9,390 bases of DNA from Deinococcus sp. Its GTDB lineage: Bacteria > Deinococcota > Deinococci > JACQHA01. The position numbers and the translations under genes are program-made. The stretch lies in NCBI GenBank assembly GCA_016199255.1, contig JACQHA010000217.1:1-9390 (forward strand), given 5' to 3'. The notes under the pieces are model-generated. The model worked only from the letters and a program-made list of their open reading frames with translations, ran no database searches and was not told the DNA's origin. How positions within the stretch are numbered: position 1 is the stretch's first letter; the number at the start of each line of letters is the position of its first letter. Shown in pieces: positions 1-6,353 of the stretch.

Positions 1-607
1 CCCCAAAGCCATTGATGGTGTCATTGCCCCCCAGACCATCAATGACATCGTCCCCGTCAGTGCCGACCAGGCGGTCGTTGCGAGAGGTGCCCACGATGGT
101 GGGAGTGGCACAGAGGGGATCGACACCAGTCCCCTGCAGCAGGGCGGTTTCCCTCACACGAATGCTATCCCCCGGTTGATCACTAAAACTCAAGCGGGCC
201 CTCAGCTCTCCGCTCAGGTCCCCAACTGCCACAGGAGCAAACCGGATAATGAGGGTTAGCTGGGTCCCTGGCGCAAATCCGAAGCCCTCGATATGAGGCT
301 CCATGCTGACCAAGCTGAACGGGCCGTCAGATGGGGTGAACTGAACGTCATCAAACCTGAAGTGCTCTCCCTGCCCTGCCTCAGCAGCCCGGTTCCGCAG
401 GGTGATGGGAAGGTCCTTCTGCTGACCGACTAGCACCCGGCCAAAGTCGAGTTGAGGAGGCTCAAACTGGAGTTCAGGGGCGTCGCTCGGGCCGGCAGTG
501 GTCCTGGAGAGGAAGCCAGTGTTTGCCAGTCCACAGCAGGCGACGATGATGAGACAGCTCCTGAGATAGCGCCCACCCACATTCGTCGGGAATAGCCTTC
601 TCCGCAT
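1..607 (-). CDS. Exported ASH/choice-of-anchor-D type protein with RTX calcium-binding repeats (partial, C-terminus outside the window)
   Basis: Reading the minus strand from an ATG at 605-607 gives 202 codons with no stop before the window edge, so the gene is truncated only by the window. An AGGGAG ribosome binding site lies 5 bases before the ATG. Residues 1-14 are basic and about 15-32 hydrophobic (RSCLIIVACCGLANTG), which looks like a signal peptide or membrane anchor. Residues about 45-162 read as an immunoglobulin-like ASH/choice-of-anchor-D domain: LDFGRVLVGQQ, a central F.L segment, APGTQLTLIIRFAPVAVGDLSG, and a closing LLQGTG. From about 166 the chain becomes RTX nonapeptides (GTDGDDVID, GLGGNDTING), which bind calcium in a parallel beta-roll. 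The entry into the repeats (LCATPTIVGT) resembles that of the RTX gene at 6450-7304. Role inferred: secreted or surface calcium-binding protein; ligand unknown. Confidence 0.82.
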   Translation of the reverse strand, partial: MRRRLFPTNVGGRYLRSCLIIVACCGLANTGFLSRTTAGPSDAPELQFEPPQLDFGRVLVGQQKDLPITLRNRAAEAGQGEHFRFDDVQFTPSDGPFSLVSMEPHIEGFGFAPGTQLTLIIRFAPVAVGDLSGELRARLSFSDQPGDSIRVRETALLQGTGVDPLCATPTIVGTSRNDRLVGTDGDDVIDGLGGNDTINGFG

Positions 608-809
608 ATTTTCTCCCTTCCCGCATGTTGTGATGGCGAGGTAGTGCCAGGATAGTGCGCAGTGCGTGGAGCGTTTGGGAGATATTACCACATTTGGAAT
701 TGAGTAGTTCTGCTACACTGTGCCCTGCAGCCAGTGGTGATCCTCCTGCCCGGAGAGCGCGGGAGTTAGCGCCGCCTGGCACAGCACCACTTAAGGGAGG
801 GTGACTTTT
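608..809. promoter_or_regulatory. Divergent intergenic region between the RTX/ASH gene and the beta-propeller gene
   Basis: About 200 bases separate two divergent start codons, so promoters for both should lie here. On the minus strand, 682-690 reads TGGTAATAT, an extended -10 element, about 75 bases upstream of the RTX/ASH ATG. On the plus strand, 711-719 reads TGCTACACT, also extended -10-like, about 90 bases upstream of the propeller start. Neither has a convincing -35 hexamer at 16-18 bases. These calls rest on short motifs only. I see no operator, riboswitch or small gene in the rest of the interval. Confidence 0.35.
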
Positions 810-1964
810 GTGAAACGCCTTTGGGTCTTGCTTGCGATTCTAGCTGCCACCACCGCAGGGGCCTTGTATTGGGCGAGCCAGTATTTCTCTCGGCAGAAGC
901 AGCCCATCTTGGCTGTGGTGGATTACACTTCCACCAGCGGCGAAGCCGACGGGGTCGCACTGGTGGACTTGAACCCCCGCTCAGCGACGTTCGGCCAGAT
1001 CCTGCAAAAGATGCCGATTGGACCAGGCGTAAGCCCCCATCACCTCTACTACAACCGCGATAGGTCCAAGCTCTACACCACGGCCCTGGGGGGGGAGCGG
1101 TTGTATCGGATTTGGCTGCAAGAAGACCGCATCGCTAGAGCCACCCCCATCAACACTGGGGCGTGTCTGGTGGGCGAGGACCTCTACTTCAGCGAGGATG
1201 GTTCCAAGTTCTATCTGACCTGCATGGGATCAAGTACGGTGATGATCTTCGATGCGCACACCGATACGCTGCTTGACCAGATCCAGGCTCCAGCACCTGA
1301 GGTGCCTTACATTAAGCACCCGCACGGGATTTCGGTGAACGAGCGCCTGGACCGCATGATCGTGACTGAGACCATCTCACCGGCCCTGGATGATCCAGGC
1401 ACCAACGTCACCGTGATCGAGTTCAGCACAGGCCAGGTGCTTTCGACGCATCCAGTGGCCAGAGCGGAAGCGAGGCCCAGCGCGCCAGTAGAGGTGCTAT
1501 TCCTCCCTGGCCAACCTATCGCCTACGTCACCGCGATGCTGGATGCTGCGCTGTGGAAGATAACCTGGAATGACCAAACTGTTGCACTGGCCATGGTGGA
1601 CGATGGAACGCCCCGGGGCCACAGCTGGCCACTGGAGATGTACATCGGGCCAGACGGCCATCTCTACGTCAGCTTTGCCCAGCCAGGGGTGGTCAACGTC
1701 TACAGCTTGCAGGATCCGCACTCCCCGCGCCTGGTCCGCACGCTGCCAGCAGATGCTGGAGCGCATCACATTGCCTTTAGCGCTGATAGACAGCTCATGT
1801 TCGTACAGAATAACCTGCTCAACCTAGACGGCATGAACGCAGGGACGCTCACGGTAGTGGACTTGTCCTCTGGCAGGAAGATCGCCACAGTGGATGCCTT
1901 CGTGGAGCAGGGCTTGCAGCCTGCCTCCCTGGAGTTGTTAGGGGAGCCGACTAGACCGCTTTGA
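810..1964 (+). CDS. Membrane-anchored YncE-like beta-propeller protein
   Basis: The protein is 384 residues if started at GTG 810. A GTG at 801 is in frame, but the ribosome binding site AAGGGAGG (793-800) abuts it directly and lies 9 bases from GTG 810, so 810 is preferred. Residues 2-3 are basic and about 4-22 are hydrophobic (LWVLLAILAATTAGALYWA), giving an N-terminal anchor or uncleaved signal with the rest outside the membrane. The remainder has recurrent propeller blades, for example GVALVDLNPRSATFG, STVMIFDAHTDTLLDQ, VNVYSLQDPHSPRLVRTL and GTLTVVDLSSGRKIATVDA. Histidine-rich blade starts recur: PHH (76-78), HPH (170-172), GHS (about 271) and AHH (318-320). This pattern recalls YncE-like, selenium-binding-protein and NosZ propellers. 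Substrate is unknown. Its last 27 bases overlap the convergent dehydrogenase gene. Confidence 0.75.
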   Translation: MKRLWVLLAILAATTAGALYWASQYFSRQKQPILAVVDYTSTSGEADGVALVDLNPRSATFGQILQKMPIGPGVSPHHLYYNRDRSKLYTTALGGERLYRIWLQEDRIARATPINTGACLVGEDLYFSEDGSKFYLTCMGSSTVMIFDAHTDTLLDQIQAPAPEVPYIKHPHGISVNERLDRMIVTETISPALDDPGTNVTVIEFSTGQVLSTHPVARAEARPSAPVEVLFLPGQPIAYVTAMLDAALWKITWNDQTVALAMVDDGTPRGHSWPLEMYIGPDGHLYVSFAQPGVVNVYSLQDPHSPRLVRTLPADAGAHHIAFSADRQLMFVQNNLLNLDGMNAGTLTVVDLSSGRKIATVDAFVEQGLQPASLELLGEPTRPL

Positions 1965-3128
1965 AGCTCCAAGCTCCTGGTAAGCGTCGCTGATCATGGT
2001 GATTAATTCATCTCCAGGCGCCAGGCCGCAGATCCGGCGGATGGTGTTGACTAGGCCAATGTCTTGAATCATGGCCTGGAGCTTCTGGGCTGCCGGATCC
2101 TCCGGGTAGTTATAGTGCAGCGCCGCTGCAATCCCCCGGCTGTGGGCCGCGGGCCGGATGCCGTATTCCCGGGCCAAACAGGCGGGGCCTACCAGCCGGT
2201 CGTTGCGTCCCAGCTTGCGGATGGGATCCCGGGCATTGCGCTCGATGGGGTCTACAATCTCCCGCTTCTGGTATTTACTAATAGCTGACTCGGCAAACTG
2301 GCGCTGCTCCTGGGGATCAAAGCCAAAGCGCCGGCAGAGCGCCTGGCCTGACTCGTTGCTGGCAGCTCTGGCCAGGGCCACCAGCTCCGGGTCGTTGGCG
2401 GCTTCGCTCAGGAGCTGGTACCCCTTGAGATAGCCCATATAGGCAAAGATGGCGTTGATGGCGTTATAGGTGAACAGCTTGCGGGTCAGGCCGCCCTGGA
2501 AGTTCTCCTGGGGCACCAGGCCTAAAATAGCAGGGATCTCCCCTACAAAGGCTTCCTTCTCAGCTGGCATCTCCCACATGTCCTGGACCCTGAGAGAGAG
2601 GGGGTCCGCCGCCTTCATTTCCTCAGTAGGCTCCACTGACGAGCGCAGCACCATGGTCTCCACAATTCCCACGTTCTGGCTGAACCACTGGGCTTCGCTA
2701 GGCGTCAGCTGCTGGGTGACAAGCTGCCGCAGCCACTGGGCCGGCTGGTAATAGTTCTCGCAGAGAACGACATTGAGCGGCACCGTACGGCCGCTGCTTA
2801 TGGCCCGGCGTACACCGGCGGTCAAGAGAGGCGCAATCTGGGGCAGATTGGGCCCACCAATGGACACATACACCACAGTAGCTGCTGCCACTTTCTCTGC
2901 CACCGCTGCTACCTGATCTGAAGCCAAGACCTGGAAATCGGTGATGACTATATTCTTCTCTGGCGCCCCCATAACCTGCACCTGGTACTGGCCCCGCTGG
3001 CGCAAGAGGGCCACCAGGCTGGGGACTTTCTCCACGAAGGTGATCTGGTAGCCAGATAAAGTCAGCAGGTGGGCAATAAAGCCGCGGGCGATTTTCCCGG
3101 CGCCGAAAATCACTGCACTCTTAGCCAT
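1938..3128 (-). CDS. Mannitol-1-phosphate 5-dehydrogenase-like polyol-phosphate dehydrogenase
   Basis: The protein is 396 residues from the ATG at 3126-3128. The frame is open further upstream, but that extension lies inside the kinase gene; GGAGG precedes this ATG, and MAKSAVIFGAGKIARGF matches the family N-terminus. It belongs to the mannitol dehydrogenase family (long-chain, metal-independent, NAD-linked), which interconverts polyol phosphates and ketose phosphates. Visible features: Rossmann motif GAGKIARG (9-16); an acidic residue at 33 after beta-2, suggesting NAD; LNVVLCEN (118-125) as in E. coli MtlD (LNIIACEN); and the catalytic helix RKLFTYNAINAIFAYMG (216-232). Length is close to E. 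coli MtlD. The catalytic pattern K-x4-N-x2-H keeps K217 and N222 but has Asn225 where His is usual. The start overlaps the kinase stop (ATGGCTAA), so the two are probably translated together. Exact substrate is not predictable, so no symbol is given. Confidence 0.85.
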   Translation of the reverse strand: MAKSAVIFGAGKIARGFIAHLLTLSGYQITFVEKVPSLVALLRQRGQYQVQVMGAPEKNIVITDFQVLASDQVAAVAEKVAAATVVYVSIGGPNLPQIAPLLTAGVRRAISSGRTVPLNVVLCENYYQPAQWLRQLVTQQLTPSEAQWFSQNVGIVETMVLRSSVEPTEEMKAADPLSLRVQDMWEMPAEKEAFVGEIPAILGLVPQENFQGGLTRKLFTYNAINAIFAYMGYLKGYQLLSEAANDPELVALARAASNESGQALCRRFGFDPQEQRQFAESAISKYQKREIVDPIERNARDPIRKLGRNDRLVGPACLAREYGIRPAAHSRGIAAALHYNYPEDPAAQKLQAMIQDIGLVNTIRRICGLAPGDELITMISDAYQELGASKRSSRLP

Positions 3129-4623
3129 GAGCTGGGCCTCCCTCCACGCGCTGTTGATAAAGCTGGGTGAAACAGGTCCGAAGAGCTGGATAGAGTTCAA
3201 CAAAAAGCTGGTACAGCTGGCCATAGTGGACTGCACGGCCAGGAGAGGGAGCAAACTGCCCTGCCAGCCGGACCATCCCCTGGGCGGCTGCTTCGCAGCT
3301 AGGGTATTGCCTCACCGCCACGGATGCCAGCATAGCTGCGCCCAAAATGCCAGCATGGGTATGCTCAGGCACGGCTATATTCCGGCCCCAGACATCAGCT
3401 TTGATCTGGTTCCACAGGCGCCCCCGGGCAGCGCCGCCAGAAATACGCAGTGGCTCTTGCACCCGGCCAGCGTGCTGTTCTACGAGCTCCAGGATCCGCC
3501 GCAGGCCAAACGCCACCCCTTCCAAAATAGCCCGCACAAAGTGCCCTGGCCCGTGCAGGGTGCGGATACCCACAAAGGCCCCAGAGGCCCTGGGGTCCCA
3601 GATGGGCGAGCGCTCGCCTTCGAGGTAGGGTAAGAAAAGTAGTGCCTCGGAGCCTGCCGGCGCTTTCTCAGCCAGCACCATGAGCTGCTCTATATCAGGC
3701 TGGAAATTGCGGCGATACCACTCCAGCGATCCCCCGCCACAGGAGGTCACTCCATAGAACAGCTTCTTGCCAGGGAGAAATGGGGTGTACATCAACTCTG
3801 GCACCTGGTAGGAGGCGGAGGTGACTACCCCCAGGTGCTCGCTGGTGCCGGTGATATTGAAGGCATCACCTGGCTGCACCGTTCCAGTGCCCAGCACTGC
3901 AGCATTCAGGTCGTTCCAGCCAGTTACTACAGGCAAGCCAGCCGGCAAGCCAGTTTCCTGGGCAGCAGTGGGGCACACGGTACCCATGACTTCTTCCGGC
4001 CGGCACATCCGGGGCAAGAGCCGCTCCGGCAAGTGCAGGGTAGAAAACACTTGGTGGGCCACACCGCCAGCAGCGAAATCCACTATGCCGCGATTGCTGG
4101 AGAGATCACTGGCAAACTCGCCAGTCAAGCGGAAGTTGACGAAATCTTTGGCTTGCAGCACGCAATAGGAGCCTTCCAGGGTTTGCGGCTCGTGCTTTTG
4201 AAACCAGAGCAGCCGGGGCAAGGGCCAGGTAGCTGCTGGTGGCAGATCGATCCCCAGGTGGGCGGCCAATTCCTCCCTGGTGAAGTGGGTGTACAGCTCC
4301 TCCAGCTCCTGGAGTGAGCGCTGGTCCTGAAAGCCAATCGCCGGGCGCAGCGACCGGCCCCTGGTGTCCACAAACGTAAGGCTGGAAATATGGCCGGTGG
4401 TGCCGATACCCAGGATCTCCCCGGCCGGCGCCTGGCTGCGCACCTCCTGGATACTTTCCACCACCGCCTGCCACCACCGCTCAGGGTCCTGCTCCTTATA
4501 ACCCGGATGGGGCTCACTGGTGGGGTAACTGCGGCTGGCAACCACCACCGCCCGGCCATCTGGCGCAAATAGGCCGACTTTGGTGGCGGAAGATCCGACG
4601 TCGATGCCTAGCAGGTACGGCAC
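3121..4623 (-). CDS. FGGY-family carbohydrate kinase (xylulokinase-like)
   Basis: The protein is 500 residues, the usual FGGY length. It should transfer phosphate from ATP to a sugar, ketose or polyol in the cytoplasm. Seen: N-terminal phosphate motif GIDVGSSATK (6-15); GTTGHISSLTFVD (74-86); GWND (235-238) with D238 as the likely catalytic base; GGGS near 296-299; FLPYLEGERSPIWDP (330-344), typical of xylulokinases; and the C-terminal ISGGAARGRLWNQIKADVWG (394-413) of the ATP-binding lobe. GTG 4621-4623 is the only plausible start: an in-frame TAG lies about 30 bases upstream with no other start codon between, and the N-terminus aligns well. No good ribosome binding site precedes it. The next gene is an overlapping polyol-phosphate dehydrogenase, suggesting a kinase-then-oxidation pathway. 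The IS200/IS605 right end lies 14 bases upstream. Xylulose, another ketose or a polyol are all possible substrates. Confidence 0.88.
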   Translation of the reverse strand: MPYLLGIDVGSSATKVGLFAPDGRAVVVASRSYPTSEPHPGYKEQDPERWWQAVVESIQEVRSQAPAGEILGIGTTGHISSLTFVDTRGRSLRPAIGFQDQRSLQELEELYTHFTREELAAHLGIDLPPAATWPLPRLLWFQKHEPQTLEGSYCVLQAKDFVNFRLTGEFASDLSSNRGIVDFAAGGVAHQVFSTLHLPERLLPRMCRPEEVMGTVCPTAAQETGLPAGLPVVTGWNDLNAAVLGTGTVQPGDAFNITGTSEHLGVVTSASYQVPELMYTPFLPGKKLFYGVTSCGGGSLEWYRRNFQPDIEQLMVLAEKAPAGSEALLFLPYLEGERSPIWDPRASGAFVGIRTLHGPGHFVRAILEGVAFGLRRILELVEQHAGRVQEPLRISGGAARGRLWNQIKADVWGRNIAVPEHTHAGILGAAMLASVAVRQYPSCEAAAQGMVRLAGQFAPSPGRAVHYGQLYQLFVELYPALRTCFTQLYQQRVEGGPAHG

Positions 4624-4637
4624 GGCTGCACGAATTC

Positions 4638-4800
4638 TGACATCCTCCCCGCCCTAAAGGGCGCGGGTTCTTGCCGGTTTCCGGTCGGCTCATGCCGACC
4701 TACCGGCTTCCTCGGTCGGTTTCGCCGGGCTACACCGGAGATGCGGTTTCCACCGCAGTCCGGCGGGGGATGCCATGCCCCCGATTACGTGGGGAGCCGG
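4638..4800 (-). ncRNA. Predicted omega-RNA scaffold (tnpB 3' end plus right end)
   Basis: In characterised IS200/IS605 elements the 3' end of tnpB and the right end are transcribed as the TnpB guide RNA. Here the region holds two clear structures. The first, at 4673-4707, is a two-part stem: inner GGTCGGC/GCCGACC, 7 bp around the tnpB stop codon, and outer 6 bp GCCGGT/ACCGGC. The second is the right-end hairpin 4647-4667. The guide would be the 16-20 bases beyond the end, from 4637 downward (GAATTCGTGCAG...), reaching into the kinase start codon. The 5' limit is arbitrary, because processing cannot be read from sequence. Confidence 0.55.
4647..4667 (-). repeat. Right-end subterminal hairpin of the IS200/IS605 element
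   Basis: On the minus strand CCCGCGCCC pairs with GGGCGGGG around a TTTA loop, giving 7-8 pairs with one G-G mismatch. GAAC stands at its 5' foot, close to the GAAT right guide of IS608, and ATGTCA follows before the presumed cleavage site. TnpA recognises such hairpins in single-stranded DNA. In the RNA the same fold forms the 3' part of the omega-RNA scaffold. Confidence 0.8.
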
Positions 4801-5889
4801 TAGCCCGAACTCTCCACGATACTTTCGCAGGATGTTGACCTGACCCACCACGTCCCTCTGTGCCTCGAAGCCGCACGATGGACACTTGAACCGGCGCCCC
4901 GCTGGCCTGTGCCGGTGCGCGCAGTTGGGGCACTCCTGCGATGTGTAGGACTCCTCCTGTGGTTCCTCAACGGTCCAGCCCCGACGCTCCGCCTTGTAGG
5001 AGAGGTAGTTTCGAATCCTTCCCATCGGCGCTTGGTGCATGCGCTGGTTCTGAACCTTGCCACAGTCGTAGCCGACCCGCAGATCACGGACGTCCCCGAT
5101 CACCAGCGTTCGGGCGCCTCTCCGGTGGAGCGCCGTGATCGCCGCCTCGGTGACCTTCTGTTCGATGTCTCGTATCTGATCGTCAATCCTCCGCAACTTT
5201 CTCTGTTTAGCCGCGACCAGTTTCTTCCGTTTGACCCCTCCTCTCTTCTTCCGGTCAATCCGCTCGGAGAACTTCGCTTTGATTTTCTCTCGGTATCGCC
5301 GCTTGGCGCGGAGCAAGCGCCCGTTGATGATGAGATGAAAGTCGTCCGTGCCGATCACGACGGGATGCACTTCCCCGAGGTCGGCAGAGGCTATGAGCCC
5401 ATCTTCTTTTTCGGCAACAGGAACCTCGTAGGTGGCCCGGAGTTCGTATTCGCGCCCCGTCCAGCCGATCTCCACTTGCTTTGGGAGATCGAAACGCCAC
5501 GGCAGCAGAAGAGGCCGAAGTCCCTGCTTCAAGGGCAGGCGCAGGCATCCATCGACCAGCCGAAGCGCCTGCCCTTTCCACAACACCTTGCAGAACTTCT
5601 TGCGCTGCTTCGGAGGTCGAGCAGCCGGGTCGGCTTTTCGGCGCACCCGCCAAGTCCGAAGCGCCGCGGAGAACATCTGGATCGCGGCCTGCGCCGATTG
5701 CGAGTGAAGCACCTTCGGGCTTCCGTTCGTGAGCATCCGAAGAAGGTCTTTCTCCAGAAGCCAGACGTCTTGACGGCGCACGACGCGCCAGAAGCGAATC
5801 ACGGCCTCGGAGTAGATACGTCCGGCCTCTCGCGCCAGCGGGTCGAGTTCCGGCAACCGGCCGAGTCGAATCTTACGAACGACGAACAT
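4690..5889 (-). CDS. tnpB: TnpB RNA-guided endonuclease of an IS200/IS605 element
   Basis: The protein is 399 residues from the ATG at 5887-5889, which has GAGG 6 bases upstream and overlaps the tnpA end by 17 bases. The frame is open to about 6081, but that part is antisense-like inside tnpA and lacks family similarity. TnpB binds an omega-RNA from the element's right end and cuts DNA next to a short TAM, helping the element persist after excision. Seen: basic N-terminal region; RuvC-I SADLGE with D170; a basic coiled segment (about 192-250); RuvC-II LVIGDVRDL with Gly265 where Glu is canonical; YLSYKAERRGW; EESYTSQECPNC; zinc ribbon C320/C323 and C336/C339; and RuvC-III RDVVGQVNIL with D346. 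A substitute glutamate at E312/E313, before YTS, fits the TnpB group with a rearranged active site. The gene looks complete. Confidence 0.93.
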   Translation of the reverse strand: MFVVRKIRLGRLPELDPLAREAGRIYSEAVIRFWRVVRRQDVWLLEKDLLRMLTNGSPKVLHSQSAQAAIQMFSAALRTWRVRRKADPAARPPKQRKKFCKVLWKGQALRLVDGCLRLPLKQGLRPLLLPWRFDLPKQVEIGWTGREYELRATYEVPVAEKEDGLIASADLGEVHPVVIGTDDFHLIINGRLLRAKRRYREKIKAKFSERIDRKKRGGVKRKKLVAAKQRKLRRIDDQIRDIEQKVTEAAITALHRRGARTLVIGDVRDLRVGYDCGKVQNQRMHQAPMGRIRNYLSYKAERRGWTVEEPQEESYTSQECPNCAHRHRPAGRRFKCPSCGFEAQRDVVGQVNILRKYRGEFGLPAPHVIGGMASPAGLRWKPHLRCSPAKPTEEAGRSA

Positions 5890-6271
5890 CTTGAGCCTCG
5901 ATGTACCGCTTGATGGTTTGCTGGGAGACGTTTCCGGCAGTCGATACGAAATACGCGCGAGTCCAAAGAGACGGCAAACGACTTCGGAGGTGTCGAAACT
6001 CATTTCGGAGCAGTCTGGAGGATCGCCCCTTGAACGCCCGCACCACCTTATGAAGCGGGGTTCTCGGGTCCGACCGTACAAAGAGATGGACGTGGTCAGG
6101 TCTTATAGCCAAACCCTCGATAGTCCATCCCTTCTCCTTTGCCACGCTCCGAAAAATCTGCCGAAGCCGAGCGGCTACCGGACCGACCAGGACAGCGCGA
6201 CGATACTTTGGGCAGAAGATGAAGTGCGCTACGACCAAATGAACAGCGTGCCGATTGGAGTTATAGTCCAC
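5873..6271 (-). CDS. tnpA: IS200-type Y1/HUH transposase TnpA
   Basis: The protein is 132 residues, typical of the family. TnpA cuts and joins single-stranded element ends through a 5'-phosphotyrosine and acts as a dimer on subterminal hairpins. Seen: N-terminal NRHAVHLVVAHFIFCPKYRR (6-25); HUH metal site RPDHVHLFV with H60 and H62; a GRSSRLLR helix (82-89); and WTRAYFVSTAGNVSQQTIKRYIEAQ (103-127) with Y123 as nucleophile and Q127. Nothing essential is missing. The start is GTG 6269-6271; an in-frame TAG lies 24 bases upstream with no other start codon between. There is no ribosome binding site, and the -10 hexamer ends only 8 bases before the GTG, so the mRNA may be leaderless. The tnpB ATG lies within the last 17 bases. 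Confidence 0.95.
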   Translation of the reverse strand: MDYNSNRHAVHLVVAHFIFCPKYRRAVLVGPVAARLRQIFRSVAKEKGWTIEGLAIRPDHVHLFVRSDPRTPLHKVVRAFKGRSSRLLRNEFRHLRSRLPSLWTRAYFVSTAGNVSQQTIKRYIEAQDVRRS

Positions 6272-6278
6272 GATAGAT

Positions 6279-6307
6279 ACTATACGATGTGTCTAACGCA
6301 GAGTCAA
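6279..6307 (-). promoter_or_regulatory. Near-consensus sigma70-type promoter of tnpA
   Basis: The minus strand shows TTGACT (6302-6307), a 17-base spacer and TATAGT (6279-6284), each hexamer 5 of 6 to consensus. It lies inside the left end. The expected transcription start, about 6272, is at or just before the tnpA GTG, so tnpA would be leaderless. Transcription runs through tnpB and the right end towards the kinase. Confidence 0.75.
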
Positions 6308-6333
6308 GATCAGTCCGATAGGCCGCCATTCAT

Positions 6334-6353
6334 CCCCGCGCTAAAGCGCGAGG
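6334..6353 (-). repeat. Left-end subterminal hairpin of the IS200/IS605 element
   Basis: On the minus strand CCTCGCGC pairs with GCGCGGGG around a TTTA loop, 8 pairs including one G-T wobble. AAAG (6354-6357 on the plus strand as CTTT) is immediately 5' of the stem, where IS608 carries its left guide sequence. The presumed cleavage motif TTTAC is at 6373-6377, about 20 bases outside the stem. Confidence 0.8.

Noticed and set aside
3129..3254. Longer dehydrogenase starting at 3254
   Set aside because: The extra 42 residues come from the kinase C-terminal coding region in another frame and precede the well-matched Rossmann start MAKSAVIFGAG.
4609..4644. Short reading frame starting at the ATG in the transposon right end (GGAGGATGTCAG) and overlapping the kinase start
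   Set aside because: Its GGAGG touches the ATG with no spacing, it is only about 11 codons long, and it is out of frame with the kinase.
4909..5913. A 334-codon open frame on the plus strand opposite tnpB
   Set aside because: It is wholly antisense to tnpB, which has clear RuvC and zinc-ribbon motifs. The antisense translation shows no recognisable domain and looks like a GC-driven shadow.
5890..6081. Upstream extension of tnpB to about 6081
   Set aside because: The added residues lie within tnpA, have no TnpB-like character, and the ATG at 5889 has its own ribosome site.
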